From contig JACIYI010000002.1 of the NCBI GenBank assembly GCA_014360005.1, positions 124,001 through 188,000 on the forward strand: a DNA stretch of 64,000 bases, given 5' to 3'. The position numbers were made by a program, and so were the translations under genes. Origin of the DNA: Candidatus Aminicenantota bacterium. GTDB lineage: Bacteria > Acidobacteriota > Aminicenantia > Aminicenantales > Saccharicenantaceae. Shown in pieces: positions 6,693 through 15,026 of this stretch; position 1 is the stretch's first letter; every line of letters begins with the position of its first letter. The notes beneath the pieces were generated by a model. That model made no database searches. It was not told the DNA's origin and saw only the letters and a program-made list of their open reading frames with translations.

Positions 6693-9578
6693 ATGAAGTC
6701 TCTAAGAGAGATTGCCAAAAAGACATTTTTGACCGAAAGCCAGCTGAAAAAGATTGAAGACCTCATCCTCAAGGACAATTTCTTCCCGCCGGAGACGGTC
6801 CGGCAAGAAATCGAAACATTCTGCACCGACCTGGGCTTGAGCGAGCAATATTTTGAATCCACGCCCCTGGTGACTATCGCCCGCCACATTGAAGCCCTGA
6901 GGTCAGCCGAAATCCTGGCCCGACTGCGGGGGGAGCAGCAAGTCAGGATTGATTTTGCCACCGAGCTGGCCGACGAAGCCCGCTACCTGGTGGAGGATAA
7001 CCACTACCGGGCCATTGAAATCGAAGAAAAGATCGAGAAGAAGTATCCTGGCTTCCGCATCCAGTCCTACCGTTCAGCCCGCCAGCTGCGCGGGGCAGAG
7101 TACCTGCGCTGGTATGTAGTCCGCAAGCCGGAATTTCCCAGCCAGGAGGTCTCGCCCGAAGAAACCGACCTGAAGAAAATCGCCGATAAAGAATTCCTGG
7201 CCTCCATTCCCAAAGAGACCCAGGCTCGATATCAGGAATTGATGAATAAGGCCAAGGACCCGGAAAGGCCATACAAAGAAGTGAATCACGTGGCCAAAGA
7301 TAAAACCCTGCGGATATCGGTAGTCTGCAAGAGTGATTCCATTCCGCGGTTTTTCATCAACGTTTCTGACGTCATCAATTCCCACGGACTGGCCTCCCGG
7401 CGCAAGTACGTGGAGCATTTTGCCAACGGCAAGACCATCCTGACCTTCTACCTGGATGATATCACCGATGAAGAAAAACTGCGAGACCTGGTTTCCGATA
7501 TCAGCCTGATTTATGTCATTCCGGAAAGCCCGCTGTCAGCCCTGTTCCGGGAAGGCAAGCTCACCGCCCGGGAAACCCTGTTCGGAGTTTCTGCCTGGAG
7601 CTTCACCCACCAGTTCCTGAGCAGCTTTAACGAAGAATACCTGAAACTATCTCAGGCCCTGAGGGATAACCCGGAACTGCTGGGACTGCTGCGGGATATG
7701 AAGACCAGGCTGGCCAAAGAAACCTTCACCGAGGTCCGGGTCTGGGATGCCCTGATCGATAATTATCCCATAGTCAAAAAATTGTTCGAGCTGTTTGACC
7801 GGAAATTCAACCCGGCAATTAAAGACCATAAGATAGATGATCGGGCGCAGGCTCTGAGCCGCGAGATCAGCCGGGAGGTTCCGGTGGAGGCCGACCGGAT
7901 GGTCCTGCTATGCGTTATTACCTTCATCCACTCCATCCTGCGGACCAATTTTTACAAAAAGGAAAAGATTTCTATCGCCTACATGTACAGGCCGGATTTC
8001 CTGAACAAGGTGGACTATCCGGTCACGCCATTCGGATTATTCCACGTTATCGGCCGCGAACTGCGCGGCTTCCACATCCGCTTCCGCGACATCGCCCGGG
8101 GCGGCATCAGAATTGTCCGTTCTATCAACTATCAGACTTACCTGAACAATTCCGATTCTATCTTTGACGAGAACTACAACCTGGCCCTGACCCAGCAGAG
8201 AAAGAACAAAGACCTGGCCGAGGGCGGCTCCAAGGGAACAATCCTGCTGCGCTGGGGCTTCAACGACAAGATGGCTGTGGCCTTCAAGAAATACATAGAC
8301 GGACTGCTGGACCTGATGATGCCCGATGCCTCCATCGTTGATTATTACGGCAAGGATGTCATCCTGTTCCTCGGGCCGGATGAGTGGACGGCCGACCTGA
8401 TGGAATGGGCGGCCCTGAGAGCCAAAGCCCGCGGCTACAAATTCTGGAAAGCTTTCACCACCGGTAAGCCGCTCAGCATGGGCGGAATTCCTCATGACCG
8501 CTACGGCATGACCACCAACTCGGTCCATGAGTATGTGCTGTGCGCCCTGGAGAAACTCGGACTTAAGGAAGAGAACATAACCAAGGTTATGACCGGCGGT
8601 CCGGACGGAGACCTGGGCTCCAACGAAATCCTGATTTCCAAGGATAAGATCCTGGCCATTATCGACGGCTCCGGAGTCCTTTATGACCCCGAAGGCATTA
8701 ACCGCAAAGAACTGGTCCGTCTGGCCAAGGCCAGAAAGATGGTCGAGAATTTTAACCGCTCGCTGCTCTCCCCTCAGGGCTTCCTGGTCAATATCAAGGA
8801 CCGGGACGTAGTTCTGCCCGACGGCGAGAAGGTAGAAAACGGCCTGGAATTCAGGAACACCTTCCATCTGCACCCAAAATTTAAGGCTGACATTTTTGTT
8901 CCCTGTGGTGGACGCCCGGCTTCCATCAACATCAATAACTGGAAGACCTGGCTGGATGCTGAGGGCAGACCCCGGTTCAAGGTGATAATAGAAGGGGCTA
9001 ACCTCTTCCTGACCCAGGAAGCCAGGCTGCGGCTGGAAGAAAGAGGCGTCATCCTCTATAAAGATGCCTCAGCCAACAAGGGCGGCGTGACCTCCTCCTC
9101 GCTGGAAGTGCTGGCCAGCCTGGCCCTGACCGATAATGAATGGGATCAACTGATGTGCGTTAAGAGCGGGGAAGAATCTCCCTTCCGCCAGAAGTATGTT
9201 AACGAAATCATTGAAATCATCAAAGAAAATGCCCGGCTGGAGTTTGAAATCATCTGGAAAGAGCATGAGAGAACCGGAATTCCCAGGGCTATCCTGACCG
9301 ATATGATCAGCGGGAAAATCAACCAGATCAAGGATGCCATCAACAACTCCAACCTGTTCAATGATCAGGCCCTGCTGGAAAAAGTGATTGAAGTGGGGGT
9401 TCCCAAATCCCTGGTGCGCCGGGTGGGAGTCAGCCGTTTTCTGACCAGGGTACCCCAGAATTATCTGCGGGCTCTGTTTGCTTCCAGACTGGCCGGACGC
9501 TACGTCTACCAGTTCGGTCTGCAGGCCAATGAAGTCGATTTCTACCAGTTCATCGAAGACTTTAAGAAGGCTAACTGA
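6693..9578 (+). CDS. Large NAD-dependent glutamate dehydrogenase (about 110-kDa type)
   Basis: Catalyses oxidative deamination of glutamate to 2-oxoglutarate and ammonia, probably with NAD+. At 961 residues it is longer than ordinary hexameric GDH (about 450) and shorter than the bacterial GDH-180 type (about 1,600), closest in size to fungal Gdh2. A 430-residue N-terminal region of unknown fold precedes the catalytic part: RGGIRIVRS, EGGSKGTI with the catalytic Lys near 514, TNSVHEYV, the nucleotide-binding GGPDGDLGSNEIL, and IEGANLF followed by DASANKGGVTSSSLEVLASL, the GDH C-terminal signature. A strong AAGGAG lies 8 bases before the ATG. It is single-gene, with its own promoter, and meets the convergent pst-like operon with only 6 bases between stops. 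Confidence 0.88.
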   Translation: MKSLREIAKKTFLTESQLKKIEDLILKDNFFPPETVRQEIETFCTDLGLSEQYFESTPLVTIARHIEALRSAEILARLRGEQQVRIDFATELADEARYLVEDNHYRAIEIEEKIEKKYPGFRIQSYRSARQLRGAEYLRWYVVRKPEFPSQEVSPEETDLKKIADKEFLASIPKETQARYQELMNKAKDPERPYKEVNHVAKDKTLRISVVCKSDSIPRFFINVSDVINSHGLASRRKYVEHFANGKTILTFYLDDITDEEKLRDLVSDISLIYVIPESPLSALFREGKLTARETLFGVSAWSFTHQFLSSFNEEYLKLSQALRDNPELLGLLRDMKTRLAKETFTEVRVWDALIDNYPIVKKLFELFDRKFNPAIKDHKIDDRAQALSREISREVPVEADRMVLLCVITFIHSILRTNFYKKEKISIAYMYRPDFLNKVDYPVTPFGLFHVIGRELRGFHIRFRDIARGGIRIVRSINYQTYLNNSDSIFDENYNLALTQQRKNKDLAEGGSKGTILLRWGFNDKMAVAFKKYIDGLLDLMMPDASIVDYYGKDVILFLGPDEWTADLMEWAALRAKARGYKFWKAFTTGKPLSMGGIPHDRYGMTTNSVHEYVLCALEKLGLKEENITKVMTGGPDGDLGSNEILISKDKILAIIDGSGVLYDPEGINRKELVRLAKARKMVENFNRSLLSPQGFLVNIKDRDVVLPDGEKVENGLEFRNTFHLHPKFKADIFVPCGGRPASININNWKTWLDAEGRPRFKVIIEGANLFLTQEARLRLEERGVILYKDASANKGGVTSSSLEVLASLALTDNEWDQLMCVKSGEESPFRQKYVNEIIEIIKENARLEFEIIWKEHERTGIPRAILTDMISGKINQIKDAINNSNLFNDQALLEKVIEVGVPKSLVRRVGVSRFLTRVPQNYLRALFASRLAGRYVYQFGLQANEVDFYQFIEDFKKAN

Positions 9579-9584
9579 GTAGCC

Positions 9585-10352
9585 TCAGCTGATTTCGCCG
9601 GTAATGTAGGCCCGGGTTCTGGGGTCCTGAGGGGTGGTCAGGACTTCAGAAGCCGGGCCGAATTCTATTAACTCCCCGAAATAGAGGAAGGCCACGTAAT
9701 CGGCTAGCCTCCTGGCCTGCCTCAGGATATGGGTTACCAGGACAACAGTGTAATTCTGTTTCAGGCTGAGGAGCTGGGCCTCAACGTTGCGACTGGACTG
9801 GGGGTCTAAAGCTGAGGTCGGCTCGTCGCCCAGAATGACTTCGGGCTCTACCGCCAGGCCCCGGGCCAGGCACAGGCGCTGCTGCTGCCCGATTGACAGC
9901 CGGCTGGCCGGTTCCTGGAGCCGCGCCCGGACCTCATCCCAGAGTCCGGCCAGTCTCAGGTACTTTTCCACCAGCCCGTTCAGCACCGGACGGGCCTTAA
10001 CTCCGAGCAGCCGGGGTCCGAAGGCCACGTTATCATAGATGGACATGGGCAGCACCTGCGGTTTCTGGGAAAGAAGTCCCATCCTCTTCCTGATAAGAGT
10101 TACATCGACCTCCGGGCGGTAAATATCCTGCCCGTCCACCAGCACCTGGCCCTCCACCCGGACTCCATCCTGTTCATCCAGCAAGCGGTTCAGACTTTTA
10201 AGCAGGGTGGTCTTGCCGCAGCCCGAAGGCCCGATGATGACCGTAATGCTGTTATCTGGAATTTGGAGGTTGATGTTTTTCAGGGCCTGGTTTTTACCGT
10301 AGTAAACATTGAGGTTCTTAACCACCAGTCGGCTCCGGGTGTTCATGGCCAT
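9585..10352 (-). CDS. PstB-like ABC transporter ATP-binding protein (system 1)
   Basis: ATPase of a phosphate-family importer, 255 residues, matching PstB length and the PstB-type phrase SLNRLLDEQDGVRVEGQVL. Walker A is GPSGCGKTT and Walker B VILGDEPTSALDP. The signature motif reads LSIGQQQRL where PstB proteins normally have LSGGQQQRL, and the H-loop region is THILRQA rather than THNMQQA. These two departures distinguish it from the second PstB at 31016-31798. It is the last gene of the rrf2-porin-pstSCAB-like operon, 7 bases after pstA. The alternative ATG two codons on is equally good. Confidence 0.85.
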   Translation of the reverse strand: MAMNTRSRLVVKNLNVYYGKNQALKNINLQIPDNSITVIIGPSGCGKTTLLKSLNRLLDEQDGVRVEGQVLVDGQDIYRPEVDVTLIRKRMGLLSQKPQVLPMSIYDNVAFGPRLLGVKARPVLNGLVEKYLRLAGLWDEVRARLQEPASRLSIGQQQRLCLARGLAVEPEVILGDEPTSALDPQSSRNVEAQLLSLKQNYTVVLVTHILRQARRLADYVAFLYFGELIEFGPASEVLTTPQDPRTRAYITGEIS

Positions 10353-10359
10353 GCTCCGT

Positions 10360-11247
10360 TCAAAAGATTTTATGCCGGCTGAGCCTGCGGCTCAGGCCGC
10401 GGGAGACCAGGCTGATTATCAGTATCAAGAGCGTTAGGACGGCGGCTGAAGCGTAAGCTTTCTGCTGGACGGCCGGGAAAGGAGAATTCAGCTGGAAGAA
10501 AATGGCCAGGGGCAGGGTGGCCACGGGCTGTAGCAAGGAGGTGGTAATCTTGTCGGTGTAGCCGGCCGTGAACAGGACGGCCGCGGCATCCCCCAGACCC
10601 CGGCCGATGGCCATCAGGACCGCCGTGACCAGTCCCGGAAAAGTCTGCCGCAGCACCACCCGGGTAGCCGTCTGCCAGCGGCTGGCTCCGAGAGAGTAAG
10701 TGGCTTCTTTGAGCTCGGGCGGGACCAGTTTCATGGTTTCGTCCAGGGCCCGGCTCAGGATGGGCAACTCTACCAGGGCCACGGTCAGCATCCCGGCCAG
10801 GAGAGAAGCTCGCAAATGGAACGTTATCATCAGCAAGAAACCAAAGGACCCATAGACGATTGAGGGAATACCCCAGAGGACATCGAGAGTGAACCTGACC
10901 GCCTCGGCCAGCAGCGATTTTTTCCGCAAATAGCTGTTCAGGAAAATGACTGCCGGCAGAGCGATGACCAGGGCCAGCAGGGTAGCCCCCAGCACCAGCT
11001 GCAACGAGCCCAGAATGGCATTCAGGATGCCGCCCTCTTTACCCAAGTAATAGCCGCTGCCGGGGTTCCTGGTGATCATGGATAGTTTAAGCGCCGGCAG
11101 GCTTTTCCAGATGATGGTCAGGAGAATCAGAGCCAGGCTCAGGAGAACGACCGTAGCCGAGCCCAGCATCAGCAGCTTGAACAGAGACTCAAGACGGCGG
11201 CGACGCTTCAGGTGGGAGAGGGTGTGAGAATCCGACCCGTTTTTCAT
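10360..11247 (-). CDS. PstA-like ABC transporter permease (system 1)
   Basis: Inner-membrane permease of the first phosphate-family importer, 295 residues with about six helices. The binding-protein-dependent transport (EAA) loop is seen as EATYSLGASRWQTATRVVLR. The ligand-coupled region VLWGIPSIVYGSFG matches the PstA/PstC family. Its ATG overlaps the stop of the pstC-like gene by ATGA, so the two permeases are translationally coupled. A charged 30-residue cytoplasmic N-terminus (HLKRRRRLESLF) precedes the first helix. Confidence 0.87.
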   Translation of the reverse strand: MKNGSDSHTLSHLKRRRRLESLFKLLMLGSATVVLLSLALILLTIIWKSLPALKLSMITRNPGSGYYLGKEGGILNAILGSLQLVLGATLLALVIALPAVIFLNSYLRKKSLLAEAVRFTLDVLWGIPSIVYGSFGFLLMITFHLRASLLAGMLTVALVELPILSRALDETMKLVPPELKEATYSLGASRWQTATRVVLRQTFPGLVTAVLMAIGRGLGDAAAVLFTAGYTDKITTSLLQPVATLPLAIFFQLNSPFPAVQQKAYASAAVLTLLILIISLVSRGLSRRLSRHKIF

Positions 11248-12140
11248 GCTGCCCTCCGGCTGATTCTCACCAGATACCAGCGGGCCAGAATGCTGAACCC
11301 GACCACGATAATCAACAGCAGCAGGGCGGCCAGGTTCAGGGCCGCTTCGTACCCGGGAATAGACATCATCTCCCCGTAATTGTTCGCCAGCAGGGCCGGT
11401 AGCGGATAGGCCGGGGAAAAAAGCGACCTGGGAATGGCCGGCACGTTGCCTACTACCATCAACACAGCTATCGTTTCCCCGAAGGCCCGGGACAGGCCCA
11501 GGACGCAGGCGGCCAGGATGCCGGGAAAGGTCTTTCTCAAAACCACGTACCTGGTCACCTCAAAACGGGTGGCCCCGAGCGACAGGGCTGCTTCCTTGAG
11601 GGTTAGCGGCACGGAATTCAGGACTTCGACTGAAACGCTGATGATGGTCGGAAGAATCATCACTGCCAGAACCAGCCCGGCTGCCAGGATGCTGTAGCCG
11701 GAGCTCTGGCGGCCGAAAAGTGGAGCCAGATAGCGGCTGACCGCCGGAACCACTACCAGCACACCCCACATACCGTAGATAACCGAGGGCAACCCGGCTA
11801 AGAGGTCCAGAACAGGCTGGAATATTTTTTTCAGGCGAGCCGGCGCATATTCAGACAGATAAAGGGCCGTCAGGATGGAAACCGGGACAGCCAGGACCAA
11901 GGCCGTTATGGTCACCCAGATGGTGCCCAGAATGAAAGGCCAGAGTCCAAAATGTCCCCGGCTGGGCTGCCAGGCTGAGGAAAAAAGCAGGGTGGAAAGC
12001 GACTTAAAAGACAGCAGAGGAAAAGCTTTTAGCAGCAGGGCCAGGAAAATTGTGGCGGCCAGGGTCAGCGGGAAAAGGGCGAACAGCCCCGTAAAAAACC
12101 TGGGGGCCCGGTCCCGTTTCACTGCCCCGGCGGGCGTCAT
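11244..12140 (-). CDS. PstC-like ABC transporter permease (system 1)
   Basis: Partner permease of the first phosphate-family importer, 298 residues. The N-terminus is short and cytoplasmic and the first helix spans about residues 15-37. The motif GLPSVIYGMWGVLVVVP and the EAA loop LKEAALSLGATRFEVTRYVV are those of PstC. Start and stop both overlap neighbours by four bases, so pstS-like, pstC-like and pstA-like are coupled in that order. Expression is expected to follow the promoter ahead of the Rrf2 gene. Confidence 0.87.
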   Translation of the reverse strand: MTPAGAVKRDRAPRFFTGLFALFPLTLAATIFLALLLKAFPLLSFKSLSTLLFSSAWQPSRGHFGLWPFILGTIWVTITALVLAVPVSILTALYLSEYAPARLKKIFQPVLDLLAGLPSVIYGMWGVLVVVPAVSRYLAPLFGRQSSGYSILAAGLVLAVMILPTIISVSVEVLNSVPLTLKEAALSLGATRFEVTRYVVLRKTFPGILAACVLGLSRAFGETIAVLMVVGNVPAIPRSLFSPAYPLPALLANNYGEMMSIPGYEAALNLAALLLLIIVVGFSILARWYLVRISRRAA

Positions 12141-13210
12141 TTTGAGCCCTCCTCAAGGCTGAGTTCCCTAATTTTTTGCCGTTGGCGCTCGACCGTCAGG
12201 TCATCCAGTTTGAGGTAACCGGCGGCTTCTACCAGGCTCTGGCCTTGAACCAGAACCCAGTCCAGGAAAGTCAGGACCGCCCGGCTCGGCCTGGTTTTTT
12301 TTATCACCAGGTACAGGTCGCGGGCAGGGGGAGAAGGATAGAGTCCGGCGCTGATGCCGGCCGTCAACCGGTCGCGGTCCTGGTAGAAAGATTCTTCCGG
12401 GCTGAGCTGTCCATCCTGATTGACATCGAGCGGCACGATGACCAGTCCCTGGTGCGGCTTCAAGGTCTCGGGGCTGTAGGCAAAATTAAGGTTGTTAAAA
12501 CCGAGACCGTAAGGGTCGCGGCGCACGGCTTCGGCCAGGCCGGGGTCGCCGTAAATAGCAATGCCCTGGAGGTCCTCCTGGTGGGCACCCAGGAAAGCAG
12601 CCCAGGTTTCGGCCGCCCCGCAGGCGTCGGACCGGGTGTAAACCCTGATGGGAGTCCGGCCGCTCAGCCCGAGCAATTCTTCCCAGTGCTTGATTTTGCC
12701 TTCAACAAAGATAGCCCGGAGCTGGTCCCTGGTCAATCCTTGTCGCAGGATAGTTTGGATAAAAGGATTATTATGGTTGAGAGTAGCGACCACCGCATCC
12801 CTGGCCACGGCCAACGGCAGGGCCCCGCGGGCCAGCTCTTCCGGGTAAATATTACGGGAGACCATCCCGATGTCCACCAGCCCGGCCAGAACGTCAGCCA
12901 TCCCCTTTCCCGCCCCGCCAGCCTGGAGGTCGATTTTTACCCCGGGATTTTCCTTCTGGAACTCTTCGGCCCAGCGCCCGGCCAGGGGGTAGAGAGCCCA
13001 GGCTCCGGAGATGCTGATTTTGCCGGACAGAGCTGGAGACTGATTAGCCTGAGGCCTGGAACTCGGGGTAGATGAAAGCCCGGTAATCAGCATCAATAGA
13101 ATCAGCCAGATTACTGGCAAAAATTTCAAGCAGCGACCCCGGGCCCTAAAAGTATAAGGCCGGGCAGAATTTGACGACCAGCAGACTTTTTTTCTTTTAT
13201 TGTCAATCAT
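12137..13210 (-). CDS. PstS-family substrate-binding protein with altered ligand pocket and EF-hand loop (system 1)
   Basis: Periplasmic binding protein of the first importer, 357 residues from the chosen ATG at 13210 (AGGA 8 bases upstream; a longer frame runs into the porin gene). A membrane-anchor or signal segment lies near residues 30-46. Where canonical PstS has GSDT, GGGSGTG and SGT ligand loops, this protein has SGAWALYP, AGGAGKG and TRSDACGAAE. That pattern belongs to a PstS-like subfamily I know from Bacteroidetes-type genomes, whose ligand I cannot name with certainty. Residues 262-273 (DVNQDGQLSPEE) form a textbook EF-hand calcium loop. Phosphate is the default guess; another oxyanion is possible. 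Confidence 0.82.
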   Translation of the reverse strand: MIDNKRKKVCWSSNSARPYTFRARGRCLKFLPVIWLILLMLITGLSSTPSSRPQANQSPALSGKISISGAWALYPLAGRWAEEFQKENPGVKIDLQAGGAGKGMADVLAGLVDIGMVSRNIYPEELARGALPLAVARDAVVATLNHNNPFIQTILRQGLTRDQLRAIFVEGKIKHWEELLGLSGRTPIRVYTRSDACGAAETWAAFLGAHQEDLQGIAIYGDPGLAEAVRRDPYGLGFNNLNFAYSPETLKPHQGLVIVPLDVNQDGQLSPEESFYQDRDRLTAGISAGLYPSPPARDLYLVIKKTRPSRAVLTFLDWVLVQGQSLVEAAGYLKLDDLTVERQRQKIRELSLEEGSK

Positions 13211-13232
13211 GCCGTTATCCTGAATTAATTTT

Positions 13233-14243
13233 TTAAAAACCAACCTGCAGGTGCAATAGAGCCACCCGGTAGTCAGGGCCGCTTTCCAGGCGATGATCTT
13301 CAAAATTAGCCTGCATTTTGGACAGGGGGCTCAGGAACCAGTTGGCCCCGGCCGTATAGACAAGGCTGCTCTGGCCGGGAAGACCGCGGTCGGGATTAAA
13401 ATAATCCAGCCTTAAGACCAGCTGGTACTTGTTGGGTTTGAAGTCGATAGCGCCCAGAAAGTACCAGCCGCATTTATCCGTCTGGTCATCCTGGCCAAAA
13501 ATGTATTCTGTGGCCAGGTGCAGCTGGTGGTAATGCCAGCTGGCTTCCAGTCCGTACCTGTTTCTGATGAGGTTGGCCGAGGTGGTGATGTCTAACCTGC
13601 GCCCGTTATAAAAAGAAAAGCCCAGAGTCAAACCCCGGGCCGGGCTGGCCGTAAGCCGGCCGGCATAATCTTTATGATCATTATCATCTTTTTTGTTAAA
13701 CCCCGAGCCGTTCAGAAAGCCCAGAGTATAATCAAAAATGGAAAAACGTCCGAAAACTGCCAGCCCGATATCACGGCCAGCGGAGCCATTGTCCCGGCCC
13801 GGGACCAGCAGGTCAACCACCCGGGAACGGTTGATGGTCAGCAGCTGCCCGGCGGAAGTGGTGCTCTCCAGACTGAATGGCACCAGGAACTGCCCGACCC
13901 TGAGGTTCAGTTTTTCATCCAGGATAACTTCGGCCAGGGCGTCCAGCAGGGCCGGGGAGCGGGCCAGGTCAGCCTGCAGCTTGAACCGCAGCCGCTTCAG
14001 GATATTTCCGCCCAGGCTCACCCGCGCTCTCCGGATGGAAAAGGTGTCTTCGGCCTCAGTCTGGCCGGTGAAAAGAAACTGGACATAACCGGAAACGGTT
14101 AAGGGTAGGCTGCTGGTAATAACCCCGCCGGTTGAATCCTGGGCGCCGGGCTCAGGCGACCAGGCCAGGATTCCGGCCGGAAGCCAGGATATAAACAAGA
14201 CTAAAATCAGTGTTTTCAGGAGAATAGTTCTGGTTTTTTTCAT
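13233..14243 (-). CDS. Phosphate-type (OprP/OprO-like) outer-membrane porin (system 1)
   Basis: Outer-membrane channel predicted to admit the anion taken up by the transporter encoded just downstream. It has 336 residues with a cleavable signal peptide (about 1-28), then beta-strands. The segment SIRRARVSLGGNILKRLRFKLQADL and the later LRVGQFLVPFSLE are characteristic of the phosphate-selective porin O/P family. It ends in the aromatic residue of LLHLQVGF, the usual barrel signal. The ATG overlaps the Rrf2 stop (ATGA) and its stop lies 22 bases before the binding-protein start, which places it firmly in the operon. Confidence 0.85.
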   Translation of the reverse strand: MKKTRTILLKTLILVLFISWLPAGILAWSPEPGAQDSTGGVITSSLPLTVSGYVQFLFTGQTEAEDTFSIRRARVSLGGNILKRLRFKLQADLARSPALLDALAEVILDEKLNLRVGQFLVPFSLESTTSAGQLLTINRSRVVDLLVPGRDNGSAGRDIGLAVFGRFSIFDYTLGFLNGSGFNKKDDNDHKDYAGRLTASPARGLTLGFSFYNGRRLDITTSANLIRNRYGLEASWHYHQLHLATEYIFGQDDQTDKCGWYFLGAIDFKPNKYQLVLRLDYFNPDRGLPGQSSLVYTAGANWFLSPLSKMQANFEDHRLESGPDYRVALLHLQVGF

Positions 14244-14689
14244 CTTCTACCGCCTTTCTGAGCCTTACGGTCGAGGCGAAGCTGCCTGTTAAGAACATCC
14301 TCAAAGGTGGTTTTTTCCAGATGAGCTGCCACCATGTCCCGGACTTCCTTCCAGAGCCACTTCAGGCCGCAGCGGTCTTCCAGCGGACAGGGTTCATGCT
14401 CCATAACGCTGACACAGTTGATGGGAGCCAGGGGGCCGTCCATGACCCGGATAACCTCGGCCACGTTGATGGCCGCCGGCGGCCTTGACAGGTAATAGCC
14501 CCCGGATGGACCTTTTTTACTCTTGACGTAACCGGCCCTTTTCAGGAGCAGCAAAATCTGCTCCAGGAAGGGCTGGGGAATGGCCTGGGCCAGGGATATA
14601 ATCCTGATGGGCACCGGCCCCTGGCCGTAGCGGGCGGCCAGTTCCAGCATGGCCCGGCTGGCGTATTCACCTCTGGTCGATAACCTCAT
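14240..14689 (-). CDS. Rrf2-family transcriptional regulator with three-cysteine Fe-S site
   Basis: DNA-binding regulator of 149 residues. The winged helix covers about 1-75 (MRLSTRGEYASRAMLELAA, and KSKKGPSGGYYLSRP for the wing). Cys92, Cys101 and Cys107 sit where IscR has Cys92, Cys98 and Cys104, so an iron-sulfur cluster is likely and the protein may sense redox state, iron or nitric oxide. It is the first gene of the porin-pstSCAB-like operon and overlaps the porin by ATGA, so it probably controls that operon. The upstream DNA holds a site like IscR's own operator, which points to autoregulation. Confidence 0.9.
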   Translation of the reverse strand: MRLSTRGEYASRAMLELAARYGQGPVPIRIISLAQAIPQPFLEQILLLLKRAGYVKSKKGPSGGYYLSRPPAAINVAEVIRVMDGPLAPINCVSVMEHEPCPLEDRCGLKWLWKEVRDMVAAHLEKTTFEDVLNRQLRLDRKAQKGGRR

Positions 14690-14705
14690 GGCCTGGACCT
14701 CGTTA

Positions 14706-14730
14706 ATAGTTGACTAATTTTATCGACATT
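14706..14730 (-). promoter_or_regulatory. IscR type-1-like operator ahead of the rrf2 gene
   Basis: Read on the + strand, the site ATAGTTGACTAATTTTATCG followed by ACATT fits the E. coli IscR type-1 consensus ATASYYGACTRWWWYAGTCR then RSTAT at 21 of 25 positions, including the first 15 in a row. It ends 17 bases before the rrf2 ATG and covers the predicted transcription start, as expected for repression. The match was made by eye against a remembered consensus. Confidence 0.6.
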
Positions 14731-14761
14731 ATCATATATTTAAAAACCGGCTGTGTGTCAA
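14731..14761 (-). promoter_or_regulatory. Promoter of the rrf2-porin-pst-like operon
   Basis: On the minus strand a perfect TTGACA (+ strand 14756-14761) is followed by TATATG at 17 bases (14733-14738) or TATGAT at 19 bases (14731-14736). Transcription would start near 14725, inside the IscR-like operator. No Pho box is seen here, unlike the second pst operon. Confidence 0.65.
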
Positions 14762-14971
14762 GCTTTTTTTGCTGGAGCCGCTCACTGTAAGATGGTGGGG
14801 TAGCCAGGCTGAACTCTCCCGGTTATGGAAAAGCAGCCGGCTCACCCCGGCCCTGGCGCTGAAGATGTAGCTTTGAAGCCAGGGGGGTGGGGGATAAGGA
14901 TGGGGATAATAGAAACCGGGATAAGGGATAAGAGCCCTTTCTCGACCGGAGTGTCCATCCTGGTCTGCGGT
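14762..14971. other. Intergenic stretch with repeated GGATAA
   Basis: Together with the flanking promoters this makes up the longest gene-free region in the window (14690-15026). It holds four copies of GGATAA at 14892, 14904, 14919 and 14926 within a G-rich 40-base patch, and no open frame or RNA gene that I can recognise. The spacing of the copies is uneven (12, 15 and 7 bases), so a bound-protein array is doubtful. Confidence 0.35.
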
Positions 14972-15000
14972 TTGCCTTTGGCCATTTTATATGGCATTAT
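14972..15000 (+). promoter_or_regulatory. Candidate promoter for the DUF1573 gene
   Basis: TTGCCT (14972-14977), 17 bases, CATTAT (14995-15000), with the ATG at 15027. The -10 is imperfect. Confidence 0.4.
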
Positions 15001-15026
15001 TTAAGCATCCCAAACGGGAGGCTAAC

